Assembly (NCBI GenBank): GCA_036736205.1 | Contig: DAINMX010000199.1 | Coordinates: 1 to 12,791 of the forward strand | Source: XYA12-FULL-58-9 sp001798605 | Lineage (GTDB): Bacteria > Myxococcota > XYA12-FULL-58-9 | DNA: 12,791 nucleotides | Direction of reading: 5' to 3' | In this document: positions 5,446 through 12,438 of the stretch, piece by piece | How the letters are laid out: each line of letters opens with the position of its first letter | How positions within the stretch are numbered: the stretch's first letter is position 1 | Position numbers and translations under genes: made by a program | Notes under the pieces: model-generated | What the model was told of the DNA's origin: nothing | Seen by the model: the letters and a program-made list of their open reading frames with translations, nothing else | Databases searched by the model: none

Positions 5446-8400
5446 GTGACTGGTTGGCTACGTTTGTGCCTGTCGCTCTTGATGCTCGCCGTGGCCAGTG
5501 CATGTCAGGTTGAGATGCCGATTCCTGACGGAGCCAACATTCGTTGCAGCTCCGACGAGCAGTGCCCCAATGATGCTGTGTGCAACTCGGTGCTGCACCG
5601 TTGCTTCGGCCGAGGCAGCGGTCAAGACACCGAACCCCCGCGAGTCACCGGCGCGACCATCACCCCGGCCGTGGTGAGCGCCGAGGTGGATCACAACATC
5701 GTCACCGTGTCGTTCACGGTTGACGAAAAGCTGGTCGGTGATCCTCAGCCCACCTTGACCCTGCAGGTAGCCGAAGGCGTTGGGCGCGCTCTCACCCACG
5801 CAAGCCACGACGGCCTGCAATACCAATACCGCTACGACGTGACCAAGGCCTCCGATGGCGATCTCGATGGCTTGAGCAAACCGATCGTCGCAACCCTGAT
5901 CGATCGCAATGGCAACATGGCTACCGACGTGGCGCTCGGAACCGTTGCGTTCGATTTCACCGCACCGCGGATCACCGGCGTTGCGGCGCTGCCACCACGC
6001 GACCTGTCGTTTGCCCAACCCAACGGCGACCTCGAGTTTCAAGTCGATGAGGACTTGGGCGAGATCCCCCAAGTAGAGCTAATCGAGACCGGCGCGGCGT
6101 TGGCTTCTGTCGCCCTAGACAACGGACACTATGCTTTTCGTTACACCGTGGACGTCGCCGACACCGAGGGTGAGCACGGCGTCCAAATCGTCGCGACCGA
6201 CCAGGCCGGCAACCGGGGCGAGGTCGCGCTCGCTTCGCTGTTTCGCTTCGACTTCACCGCGCCGGGAGTTTTGAGCGGTTTGTCCTCGATCACCTTGACC
6301 CCGGGATTGGGCAATCGCCTGAGCAACGTGGGTGCCGCGACCAACGGGACGCACGTGCAAGTCAGCTTCTACTTGAGCGAGCCGCTGCGCGCCTCATCTG
6401 TTGGCTACACGGTTTCCCCTTCGCCACACGTGGTGCTCCGCGAAACCGGAGTGGCGTTCACCAAAACTGTCGAGGCTGGGGTGTTCTACGTCTACGACGC
6501 TGACATCTCGGGGCTCGAGCCGGACACCGAGCTGGCCGATCAAATCGTCATCGCGGTGGATCCAGCGATCGTCGACGCCGCTGGCAACTCGCCCGAGCAA
6601 CCGGTCGTTATCGGGAATCTGGCGCTCGATACGCTACCACCGTCGGCCCTCGTTACCACCCAGGTCGATGACGTGGTCTACACCCGAGCTCCGTGGGGAG
6701 TCGGCGGGTCACCGGTGAGCAGCGTTTTACGCGTCACCGGCAAGCCTGATGTGGTCGCCGCGGGCACCACGGTCATTGCCTATTCGTCCGATGACCTCCA
6801 AACCGCGGCCGAGCTCGGCCGAGCGGTGGCCGACGATACCGACGGGTTCGAGATGACACTGACGGGTCAAGACCACGTCCGCGTGTTTTTGACCGCGGTC
6901 GATACTGCAGGTAACCAGAGCTCGCCAGCCGAGGTGCACGACGTCGAATGGGTCGCGACCATGGGGCTCAAACGAGTCGGGGTCGACATCGAGAACCCCC
7001 ATCAATTCGAGTTGCGAAATGAGTTGGGCTACGCCATGACAGTGGTTGGCCCGAGCCAAGGCGACGGCGCCGGAACTGCCGCGCTTTCCGACCGCGACAT
7101 CGAAACATACTCCCCCTCCCCCGTTTGGCGCCAACGCTGCAATAACGGTGGTGCGCTGCCCGGCCCCGACATCTACACCAGCCTGGCCTATGACTCGGTT
7201 CGCGGCCGAGTGGTGGGCTTCGCGCGCGGGCTGACCGACCAAACCTGGGAGTGGGACGGCATCAAATGGGCCAACATGTGCGGCACCGGTACCGGGTGTG
7301 TCGGCCCGGCGCAGCGACTCAACTACGGCATGGCCTTCGACTCTCGACGGGGCGTCATGGTCATGTACGGTGGCAGCGGCGAGACCGACGAGACCTGGGA
7401 GTGGAACGGCGTCCAGTGGCATCTGCTGTGCGGTAGCGGCACTTCGTGCGCCGCGCCGCGGCCGAGGGCCTACCATCGGATGGTATACGATTCGATTCGC
7501 GGGACCGTCTTGATGTTCGGCGGCCAATGGTACGACAACTCGTGCGACTGCTACCACTCGATGGACGATCTGTGGGAATGGAATGGTCAGCAGTGGCACC
7601 AGCTATGTGGGGCCGGCACGACCTGCTCAGGTCCGCACTCCCGAGTGACCTTCGGCATGACCTTTGACGAGGCCACCGGTCGCGTGGTGGTGTTCGGCGG
7701 CAACATCGGAGATTACTACGATTACATTCCCAACGATGAAACGTGGGAGTGGAATGGCAGCCAATGGAATAACGTGTGCAGCGCCTCGACCACCCCGACG
7801 TGCACCAGGCCCTCGTCTCGCACCGATTTCGATATGGCCTATGACCCAGACGCCGGGCTCACCTACCTGTTTGGCGGCTATACCGGCTCGCGCAGCGACG
7901 AGACCTGGGCATGGAATAGCCCCGCGCACAGCTGGACGAAGGTGTGCGGCGCCGGCACGAGCTGCACCGGACCGTCGGGCAGAAACAACACGGCCATGGC
8001 GTTCGACGGGATCAACCGCGGCGTGTTGCTTGCCGGTGGGTACACCGGCTCGCAGACCGACGAGGTCTGGTTGTTTCATCAGGGCAGTTGGACCAAGCTC
8101 GGCGGCGGCGGCGAGGCCTGTTATGGGCCGGTGGGAAAGATCTACGACTCGCTGGTCTACGACTCGTACCGGGGCAAGACGGTGGCGTTTGGCGGATCTG
8201 ACGGCGACAGCAGCGGTTGGGTAAACGACACTTGGGAGTGGGACGGATTCGGTTGGGCCAAAGTCTGCCCGACCTCGATTTGTACAACCGCTCCGCCAGC
8301 CCGTTATCGCGGGGCCATTGCCTACCATCCGCTCCAACACAAGGTGCTCTACTTCGGTGGCAAGATTAATGGCAGCACCGCCTCCAACCAAACCTGGGAG

Positions 8401-9459
8401 TACGACGGCACCACTGCGGTATGGAAGCTGGTGTGCCCAACCGCGACTTGCACCACCGCCCCCTCGGCGCGGGTCGACACCGCCATGGCTTATCACGCCG
8501 GGCGCGGGCGAATCGTCTTGGTGGGCGGCTCGGCCGGGGCCAACGAGATCTGGGAGTTGTACTGGGATGCCGGAAGCAACAGTTGGCAGTGGACCCAGAT
8601 CTGCCTGTCCGGCACGTGCGGTGCCACAATCCCGACCGGCCGCAGTGGCCACGCCATGGCCTACGACTCCGACCGGCAGAGGATCGTCCTGTACGGTGGA
8701 AGCACTACCGGCGAAGAGACCTGGGAGCTGACCTGGAACAAACTTGCTCATCTGTGGAGCTGGACCAAAGCCTGTGGCACCGGGGTGTGCGGACCGGGCA
8801 GCCTGTATCATCCCGGATTGACCTACGACGCCAGCAGCGGCCGAACCATCCTGTTCGGTGGCTCGTTGTCGACCATTCCCCAGGAAAAGACCTGGCAATG
8901 GGACGGCACCAAGTGGAGTCAACTCTGCGGTACCGGCACCGCTTGCCAAGGGCCGCCGAGCGCCACCACCCCCAACCTGGCTTACGACGCCGCCCGCGGC
9001 GAAGTGGTCAGCTCCGGGGGAAAGTCAGCGATCATTCGGCCCAACCAAACCTGGATCATGCGGCTGGGGGCGATGGCACCCGCCGAGGTGTTCTTCGCGC
9101 GCTTTTTGTACGCGGGCCTGGAATCAGCGCCGACCTTCCGGTCGATCACTCCGACATTCTACGCTGGTGGGGATGCGTTTCCGGCCGACGCCAACTGCCT
9201 GGCCGACCCGGGCGCGGAGCTGTTGGGTTGGCATCGCGGCGGCTGGGTGAGCCTGGCGTCGACCTCGGATGACGCCGGCCACCCCGAACAGATGACCTAC
9301 CCAATCACTGACCCGGACATGGTTGGACGAATGTTTGTCGGTGGCTACCAGAGCCTGGGTTTCGCGGTCCGAGCCAATGCAGCCAGCGGTTGCGGCGCTA
9401 GCGCCGGCAGCGTTGCGGTCGACTACGCTGAGGTGCGGGTCAAATACCGCAGTCCCTGA
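5446..9459 (+). CDS. Large secreted lipoprotein with Ig-like domains and ~12 Kelch-type repeats
   Basis: The 1337-aa product starts with a type II signal peptide (hydrophobic LCLSLLMLAVASA, lipid-accepting Cys20), so it should be anchored on the outer surface or in the periplasm. A Cys-rich knob (Cys34, 40, 46, 53) follows. Residues about 62-510 hold four Ig-like units, the later ones opening with DFTAP or DTLPP. From about 571 to 1201 there are eleven units with the core TWEWDGxxWxxxCGxGTxCx and GPxxR, then a M-AYD-xx-RG-xx-V-GG half, plus an opening half unit; together about 12 Kelch blades, enough for two six-bladed propellers. Nearly every unit carries a Cys pair, probably a disulfide; unit six (LGGGGEACYGP) keeps one. 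The last 130 residues look like a beta-sandwich. No catalytic motif is visible, so binding or adhesion is the likeliest role (inference). Single gene with its own ribosome site and hairpin. Confidence 0.93.
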   Translation: MTGWLRLCLSLLMLAVASACQVEMPIPDGANIRCSSDEQCPNDAVCNSVLHRCFGRGSGQDTEPPRVTGATITPAVVSAEVDHNIVTVSFTVDEKLVGDPQPTLTLQVAEGVGRALTHASHDGLQYQYRYDVTKASDGDLDGLSKPIVATLIDRNGNMATDVALGTVAFDFTAPRITGVAALPPRDLSFAQPNGDLEFQVDEDLGEIPQVELIETGAALASVALDNGHYAFRYTVDVADTEGEHGVQIVATDQAGNRGEVALASLFRFDFTAPGVLSGLSSITLTPGLGNRLSNVGAATNGTHVQVSFYLSEPLRASSVGYTVSPSPHVVLRETGVAFTKTVEAGVFYVYDADISGLEPDTELADQIVIAVDPAIVDAAGNSPEQPVVIGNLALDTLPPSALVTTQVDDVVYTRAPWGVGGSPVSSVLRVTGKPDVVAAGTTVIAYSSDDLQTAAELGRAVADDTDGFEMTLTGQDHVRVFLTAVDTAGNQSSPAEVHDVEWVATMGLKRVGVDIENPHQFELRNELGYAMTVVGPSQGDGAGTAALSDRDIETYSPSPVWRQRCNNGGALPGPDIYTSLAYDSVRGRVVGFARGLTDQTWEWDGIKWANMCGTGTGCVGPAQRLNYGMAFDSRRGVMVMYGGSGETDETWEWNGVQWHLLCGSGTSCAAPRPRAYHRMVYDSIRGTVLMFGGQWYDNSCDCYHSMDDLWEWNGQQWHQLCGAGTTCSGPHSRVTFGMTFDEATGRVVVFGGNIGDYYDYIPNDETWEWNGSQWNNVCSASTTPTCTRPSSRTDFDMAYDPDAGLTYLFGGYTGSRSDETWAWNSPAHSWTKVCGAGTSCTGPSGRNNTAMAFDGINRGVLLAGGYTGSQTDEVWLFHQGSWTKLGGGGEACYGPVGKIYDSLVYDSYRGKTVAFGGSDGDSSGWVNDTWEWDGFGWAKVCPTSICTTAPPARYRGAIAYHPLQHKVLYFGGKINGSTASNQTWEYDGTTAVWKLVCPTATCTTAPSARVDTAMAYHAGRGRIVLVGGSAGANEIWELYWDAGSNSWQWTQICLSGTCGATIPTGRSGHAMAYDSDRQRIVLYGGSTTGEETWELTWNKLAHLWSWTKACGTGVCGPGSLYHPGLTYDASSGRTILFGGSLSTIPQEKTWQWDGTKWSQLCGTGTACQGPPSATTPNLAYDAARGEVVSSGGKSAIIRPNQTWIMRLGAMAPAEVFFARFLYAGLESAPTFRSITPTFYAGGDAFPADANCLADPGAELLGWHRGGWVSLASTSDDAGHPEQMTYPITDPDMVGRMFVGGYQSLGFAVRANAASGCGASAGSVAVDYAEVRVKYRSP

Positions 9460-9461
9460 GA

Positions 9462-9483
9462 CACTCGGCGCGACGGCCGAGTG
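9462..9483 (+). terminator. Hairpin just after the lipoprotein stop codon
   Basis: CACTCGGC and GCCGAGTG pair perfectly (8 bp) around a 6-base loop, starting two bases after the TGA. No T-run follows, so it may act as a transcript-end stabiliser or weak terminator rather than a classic intrinsic one. Confidence 0.55.
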
Positions 9484-9759
9484 GGCGGTCAAGTCGGGGT
9501 TCCAGTAGCGTTGCGGCCTTGCAATGCCGCGTAGTCCAGCGGGTGGGAAGCCCGTCCTATCCAAGTATTGAGCTGGCGTCATTCTCGGTTCGGCCTGAGC
9601 CCAGATTGCCGTGGGCCGGAAGTCGCACTCTGTCTTTCGATCGAAACGGCTGCCCTCTTGGACGAGAACGGCCCGCCGCGAGCCGGCTCCGCGCAGACCC
9701 TGCCGCGCCCTGCCCGGCTTTCAGGTGCCGCTGACACCGGCTGCGGGAGGCGGCTGTGT
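9484..9759. other. No recognised gene; small GC-rich hairpins only
   Basis: I see no coding pattern on either strand. Two short hairpins stand close together near 9510-9550: GCGGC/GCCGC around 8 bases, and CGGG/CCCG around 7 bases. GAGCTGGCGTCATT near 9571 differs by one base from a 14-mer at 5141-5154. The stretch may be residue of a mobile element, given the transposase relic next to it, but nothing proves it. Confidence 0.4.
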
Positions 9760-9930
9760 TCAGGCCGCTTCGCGGTGATAGTGCCACAACAGAATGAGGT
9801 GATTCAGACATTCGCCGCCCGGATTGTGCATGATGCCAGCAATGTGAACACGTCGTGCGGCGATCTCGATGACGAAGAGCACGTGGTAGCGAACCAGGCC
9901 AACGGGGTGCCAGACCTCAACCGGATGTCG
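9760..9930 (-). pseudogene. Integrase-type (rve/DDE) transposase relic with internal deletion
   Basis: The minus strand reads VEVWHPVGLVRYHVLFVIEI then AARRVHIAGIMHNPGGE, which matches the core strand region of integrase-type transposases (pattern V-D/E-xxTRRVHIAGI). It then passes directly into CLNHLILLWHYHREAA and a TGA. In intact relatives a segment like this, ending in a HYHxERNHQGL motif, lies much nearer the C-terminus, so more than 100 residues with catalytic Asp and Glu appear deleted. The upstream helix-turn-helix part is absent. The relic is in the same frame as, and abuts, the truncated PIN toxin start, separated only by one TGA. Strong as an integrase relic; exact IS family not assigned. 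Confidence 0.65.
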
Positions 9931-9996
9931 TCAGGCCAATCGGCCAATCGCTGCCTTGATGTAGGCGATGACGTTGGTATCGACGATGACTTTCAA
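9931..9996 (-). pseudogene. VapC/PIN toxin cut after its first ~13 residues
   Basis: From TTG 9996 the product is MKVIVDTNVIAYIKAAIGRL plus Ala and a stop. VIVDTNVIAY is the classic first strand of PIN-domain RNases, including the first metal-binding Asp. Normal VapC toxins have 120-150 residues; the rest is replaced by other DNA leading into the transposase relic. The start overlaps the antitoxin stop (TTGA), the usual coupling in such operons. The toxin is certainly inactive. Confidence 0.7.
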
Positions 9997-10223
9997 GGTC
10001 TGCTCTGAATGATCCAGTCCCTCACCTGCTCGGGAGTCGTGGATGGTTGGCCCTGCCAGGTCTGTTCGATCTTCTCCATCGCTGTGAGCCGGGCTGCCCT
10101 GGCGGGGGATGCCTCAACATGTCTACGCACACGCGCTTCGAGAAGGCTGCGGATCTCTGGAAGCTCGTCCTCCGGGAGCTCCTCGATCAGGTCATGTACG
10201 ACTTTTCGCCCAGCGTCGCTCAT
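9993..10223 (-). CDS. VapB-type antitoxin (orphaned)
   Basis: This 76-aa protein has a helical, charged start (SDAGRKVVHDLIEELPEDEL, then PEIRSLLEARVRRHVE) and a C-terminal tail ending TTPEQVRDWIIQSRP. The ELP-xx-LPE-xRxxLE pattern is common in small antitoxins of DUF2281/VapB style that pair with PIN toxins; assignment is by pattern and by the overlapping PIN start downstream. It appears intact, while its toxin is only a 21-residue stub. It may persist as an anti-toxin orphan or as a passive remnant. ATG 10223 has no ribosome site but lies right after a good -10 box, suggesting leaderless expression. Its first 32 bases overlap the read-through tail of the DUF5615 gene in another frame. Confidence 0.65.
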   Translation of the reverse strand: MSDAGRKVVHDLIEELPEDELPEIRSLLEARVRRHVEASPARAARLTAMEKIEQTWQGQPSTTPEQVRDWIIQSRP

Positions 10224-10938
10224 CAGGTGGAGTATAGCGCTTCTGGTGGGCGTTCGTCACCCCCTCCCACGCAGTCCCGCGCAGTCCCGCCATAATAACC
10301 AAGATCGTCTGCAAGTCGAGCTTCTGATCGTAACCTCTACACCAGCATCGCCCACGATTACCCCAAGTACCGCGACCACGACTTGCCAGCCGTAGCCGGC
10401 GGCATTCTCTACTTAACAGTCCACAACCTCGGCTGAAACGTTTCGTTGCTTTGCTTGACAAGGCAAGGCCGGATGCGGCGGTTGCACTGTTTTGCAATTT
10501 CCCTGAAAACGACGGCACCCAGCCAACGACGGGCGCGATACGCGTGCGACTCAACGGGTTTTGGGAGGATTGAAAGCGACGGATTTGTCGAAATGGCCGT
10601 TTTCGAAAGCGTCCGGGTTGTACCGAAACGATTTGCCCTTCAAGTTCGGCGGGTGAAATCAGAGCCCAGAAACTGCGAAATAGAGAGTCAATCGCGCTGG
10701 GTCGGCAATCGTGCGGCCGGAGAAGTATCAGTCCGGCCGGAACGTCTTTTCTTGAGCGCAACGGGAAATCCTGGTCGTGTGTGACGATGATGCGATGTTC
10801 ATCTACAGCGCGAGACCAAAGCTGTTCGTCTGTGGAGCCTGCCAGGGGCGACTCCCGCACGACCACAGCGTCATGGCCTTGTTCCTTCAAGAACCGGCCG
10901 ATCTGACGAGGGACATTTTCATCAACGAGGAATCGCAA
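10192..10938 (-). CDS. DUF5615 PIN-like toxin with an abnormal read-through C-terminal tail
   Basis: Residues 1-116 are a typical DUF5615 PIN-like domain: MRFLVDENVP start, GSTDEQLW, and IIVTHDQDF. Acidic residues Asp6, Asp37, Asp55 and Asp57 of the expected RNase site are all present. The family ends near GQIVSVQPGRFRKRPF at about 110-120 residues. Here there is no stop, and another 132 residues of Arg/Ser-rich, non-family sequence follow to 10192, passing over the antisense of a PIN relic and into the VapB-like gene. The ATG overlaps the DUF433 gene by 17 bases, the standard DUF433-DUF5615 TA operon layout. The tail could be translated or could mark stop loss by recombination near 10590. 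Toxin role is from family knowledge; whether it is active is unknown. Confidence 0.82.
   Translation of the reverse strand: MRFLVDENVPRQIGRFLKEQGHDAVVVRESPLAGSTDEQLWSRAVDEHRIIVTHDQDFPLRSRKDVPAGLILLRPHDCRPSAIDSLFRSFWALISPAELEGQIVSVQPGRFRKRPFRQIRRFQSSQNPLSRTRIAPVVGWVPSFSGKLQNSATAASGLALSSKATKRFSRGCGLLSRECRRLRLASRGRGTWGNRGRCWCRGYDQKLDLQTILVIMAGLRGTAWEGVTNAHQKRYTPPDERRWAKSRT
10231..10260 (-). promoter_or_regulatory. Candidate leaderless promoter of the VapB-like antitoxin
   Basis: On the minus strand, TATACT (10236-10231) is preceded by GTGACG (10260-10255) with an 18-bp spacer. The expected transcription start, 6-8 bases downstream, falls at or next to ATG 10223. This fits the absence of a ribosome site. 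Confidence 0.35.
10299..10436 (+). pseudogene. PIN-type toxin C-terminal relic (copy 1)
   Basis: Between TAA 10296 and TGA 10434 the plus strand reads DRNLYTSIAHDYPKYRDHDL, then PAVAGGILYLTVHNLG and the stop. The D-xx-A-xA-xxxxx-YL-T-xNL order fits the C-terminal half of PIN toxins (often DAxxxAxA then YLxTxNxxDF). TTAACAGTCCACAACCTCGG nearly equals TTAGCAGTCCAAAACCTCGG at 12247, where the frame goes on with Asp-Phe instead of stopping. Homology between the two copies is seen directly; the PIN label is inference. Confidence 0.4.
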
Positions 10939-11161
10939 CGACGCATTCCTCTTTGATGGTCACAGCAGCGTATGCGAGCGCGGCGCGTACATCCTGCTCA
11001 GTGATTCCGTACGCCTCGACCACTTCGTCAATGCTCGCTCCGTCAGCCAAGGCGCTGACCAAAACGTGTACCGGAACCCGGGTTCCGCGAATCACTGCAT
11101 GCCCATTTTGAATCTCGGGATCATTCACTACGTTGGACGATTCGGCTGCAATGGACGCCAT
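10922..11161 (-). CDS. DUF433 family antitoxin
   Basis: This 79-aa protein has the DUF433 core: DPEIQNGHAVIRGTRVPVHV then LVSALADGASIDEVVEAYGI and TEQDVRAALAYA. DUF433 proteins carry a winged-helix-like DNA-binding fold and act as antitoxins for DUF5615 PIN-like RNases. The gene lies directly upstream of, and overlaps by 17 bases, the DUF5615 gene on the same strand, so the two form a TA operon. Length is normal for the family. The start is supported by GGAGGG four bases upstream. No disruption is seen. Confidence 0.9.
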   Translation of the reverse strand: MASIAAESSNVVNDPEIQNGHAVIRGTRVPVHVLVSALADGASIDEVVEAYGITEQDVRAALAYAAVTIKEECVVAIPR

Positions 11162-11165
11162 GTTG

Positions 11166-11171
11166 CCCTCC
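11166..11171 (-). promoter_or_regulatory. Shine-Dalgarno site of the DUF433 antitoxin
   Basis: Minus-strand GGAGGG is four bases before ATG 11161. A TATCAT hexamer at 11184-11179 could be a -10 box, but no good -35 hexamer accompanies it. Confidence 0.6.
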
Positions 11172-11307
11172 AGGGTTCATGATAGGCCCTACTGTAGCTG
11201 GACGCCACCATCGGGAACATCACATCACCGTGTCTGTTTGGGAAGCCAAGCCAGCCAGAGTCTCGCACGGGAGGTCCCTTATCCTATACGGTTCGCAGCG
11301 TCTTCCT

Positions 11308-11790
11308 GTGATTGTCCGAACCGTGTTCGCTCACCGCCACCACCATCTGCCCCCGCTACGCCAAACAGCCACCTTGCGCACGGCAGTGGGTGTCACCCTC
11401 GTCGCCACACCCCTCGCCCTGTGGCTTTGGCCACGTGCAGGTCAACGCGATCCTCGCGGGGGGCATGGTCATTCTCCTTTGGCTCGCGTTATGGAGCCGC
11501 CGGCACGACGGCACCGGACGCGTTCCAATTGCCGTTCCGATTACCGTCCCCATCGCCATCACCACCGGAGCGCTGATTCTCACCCTGTTGCAGTTGCTGC
11601 CCTTACCCCAACAACTCATTGGCATCATCGCCCCAGGGGCGAACGACGTCCTCAGTATGACCCTCGGCTCGGACTTGGCTTGGTGGGCACCTATGTCGAT
11701 GGACCCGCCCGCCACCCATGGGGAGCTACTCAAGCTCGTCACCTACGCCGCGGCCGCCATCTTGGGCGTCCTACTCTGTGGTGGCCCACG
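11308..11790 (+). pseudogene. O-antigen ligase (WaaL/Wzy-like) N-terminal relic, frameshifted and truncated
   Basis: A first membrane segment (RTAVGVTLVATPLALWLW) is read in the frame starting at GTG 11308 or 11323. The continuation GFGHVQVNAILAGGMVILLW and the next segments (PITVPIAITTGALILTLLQL, then LPLPQQLIGIIAPGA, and LVTYAAAAILGVLLC) are in the next frame, so one base was gained or lost near 11418-11425. LLQLLPLP and the later SMDPPATHGELLKLVTYAAA match the start of O-antigen ligase family proteins, which have 10-12 membrane segments and 400 or more residues. This copy ends after about 160 residues, where DNA of the oppositely oriented RelE/ParE gene begins (near 11775-11790). Family call is by pattern memory; the truncation and frameshift are clear if the call is right. 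Confidence 0.55.
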
Positions 11791-12078
11791 TTTGCGCATA
11801 GCGCTCCAAACAGCCATGATGACAACTTCGTTGAGCTTCTCATTTACGCGGTAGCAAACGTGGTAGGGCGTTTTGTTCATCGCAATACGCCGCACGCCAG
11901 GGATGCGGGTGCGGCGGTACGGGCTGCCAACGAATGGCGTCTCGACGAGGATATCCTTTGCTCGCTGTAACTCTTGCTTGACGGCCTCTGGAGCAGCGGG
12001 GCGGTTTTCTCTCCACCACTGGGCAAACGTCTCTGCCTGGGTTTCAGCGGCAGGCGTGATGCGAACGAAATAGGTCAC
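11743..12078 (-). CDS. RelE/ParE-family toxin
   Basis: This 111-aa protein shows the RelE/ParE fold pattern: VRITPAAETQAETFAQWWRE start, then a long helix region, RRTRIPGVRRIAMNKTPYHV, CYRVNEKLNEVVIMAVW and SAMRKRGPP. The family normally stops just after the RGxxP motif. Here ten extra residues (QSRTPKMAAAA) come from the antisense of the O-antigen ligase relic, so the native stop was lost at the junction. Key Arg and Tyr residues are kept, so it may be functional; targets in the family are ribosome-bound mRNA (RelE) or gyrase (ParE), and which applies here cannot be told. Start GTG 12078 overlaps the upstream antitoxin stub stop (GTGA). Confidence 0.85.
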   Translation of the reverse strand: MTYFVRITPAAETQAETFAQWWRENRPAAPEAVKQELQRAKDILVETPFVGSPYRRTRIPGVRRIAMNKTPYHVCYRVNEKLNEVVIMAVWSAMRKRGPPQSRTPKMAAAA

Positions 12079-12125
12079 AGGCTGTCGATGAATTCCTGCG
12101 GCGAACGACCGATGTCTTGCCCCAT
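12075..12125 (-). pseudogene. C-terminal stub of the RelE/ParE partner antitoxin
   Basis: ATG 12125 to TGA 12075 gives only MGQDIGRSPQEFIDSL. The ending PQEFIDSL resembles the tail of Phd/YefM-type antitoxins, and its stop overlaps the toxin start (GTGA). The DNA-binding N-terminal part is missing, so the toxin has no full cognate antitoxin in this window. A genuine very short peptide cannot be excluded. Confidence 0.45.
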
Positions 12126-12133
12126 GGTTGACC

Positions 12134-12199
12134 TCAAAACTCAGGATTGGCCACGACGGCGTAAATGATGGCAGTGGAGTCCAGATAGAGCTGCGTCAT
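12134..12199 (-). pseudogene. Second VapC/PIN toxin cut after ~20 residues
   Basis: ATG 12199 to TGA 12134 reads MTQLYLDSTAIIYAVVANPE then Phe and stop. LYLDSTAIIYxVxANPxF is the start of a VapC PIN domain with its first Asp. Everything beyond is gone. The ATG overlaps the stop of a VapB tail (ATGA). Confidence 0.65.
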
Positions 12200-12246
12200 T
12201 CGTCACCCCATGAGCGCTCTTGCGCAATCTGTGCGTCGATATCTTT
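12196..12246 (-). pseudogene. VapB antitoxin C-terminal tail
   Basis: After an in-frame TAA (12249-12247) the minus strand reads KDIDAQIAQERSWGDE and stops with the ATGA overlap to the second VapC stub. QxAxERSWGDE is a typical toxin-binding tail of antitoxins upstream of VapC. The DNA-binding part is missing; the break lies at about 12246, where plus-strand PIN relic sequence begins. Confidence 0.55.
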
Positions 12247-12321
12247 TTAGCAGTCCAAAACCTCGGCGACTTCAACCTGGTAAAGCCTGACGATTTGGTG
12301 AAGCTGTATAAGCCGTCGTGG
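12247..12321 (+). pseudogene. PIN-type toxin C-terminal relic (copy 2)
   Basis: The plus strand reads LAVQNLGDFNLVKPDDLVKL then YKPSW. An xNLxDFxxVxPxDLxxLY tail fits the last strand and helix of PIN toxins. The first 20 bases match copy 1 at 10413-10432 with only two differences. It lies in the frame of the downstream DUF4258 gene, and the whole stretch to it is open, but no start signal fits it. Confidence 0.4.
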
Positions 12322-12369
12322 CTACCCCTGTCGTGGGTGCTCGTGAACTTACGCCACAGGCTTTCACCT

Positions 12370-12387
12370 GTGTACGGTGTGTACGGT
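12370..12387. repeat. 9-bp direct repeat x2 (GTGTACGGT)
   Basis: Two perfect adjacent copies lie just upstream of the candidate promoter of the DUF4258 gene. Confidence 0.8.
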
Positions 12388-12394
12388 CCGCACG

Positions 12395-12423
12395 TTGATG
12401 GATGGGAGGGAAACCGGTATGTT
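12395..12423 (+). promoter_or_regulatory. Candidate sigma70-type promoter of the DUF4258 gene
   Basis: TTGATG and TATGTT are separated by exactly 17 bases. Transcription would start at about 12430, at an in-frame GTG and only nine bases before ATG 12439, giving a leaderless or nearly leaderless message. No ribosome site precedes either start. Confidence 0.4.
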
Positions 12424-12438
12424 CCATTTGTGCATCAG

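Noticed and set aside
7627..8949. Minus-strand open frame of 440 codons
   Set aside because: It is the antisense shadow of the Kelch repeats; its repeated patterns mirror the plus-strand repeats and it has no family features.
9484..9759. Group II intron or structured RNA
   Set aside because: Only two short hairpins are visible; no domain V or VI pattern or reverse transcriptase could be made out.
11312..11854. Intact 180-aa membrane protein from ATG 11312
   Set aside because: The first part in that frame is Cys/Pro-rich and not membrane-like, while the neighbouring frame has the missing first membrane segment, so a frameshifted relic explains it better.
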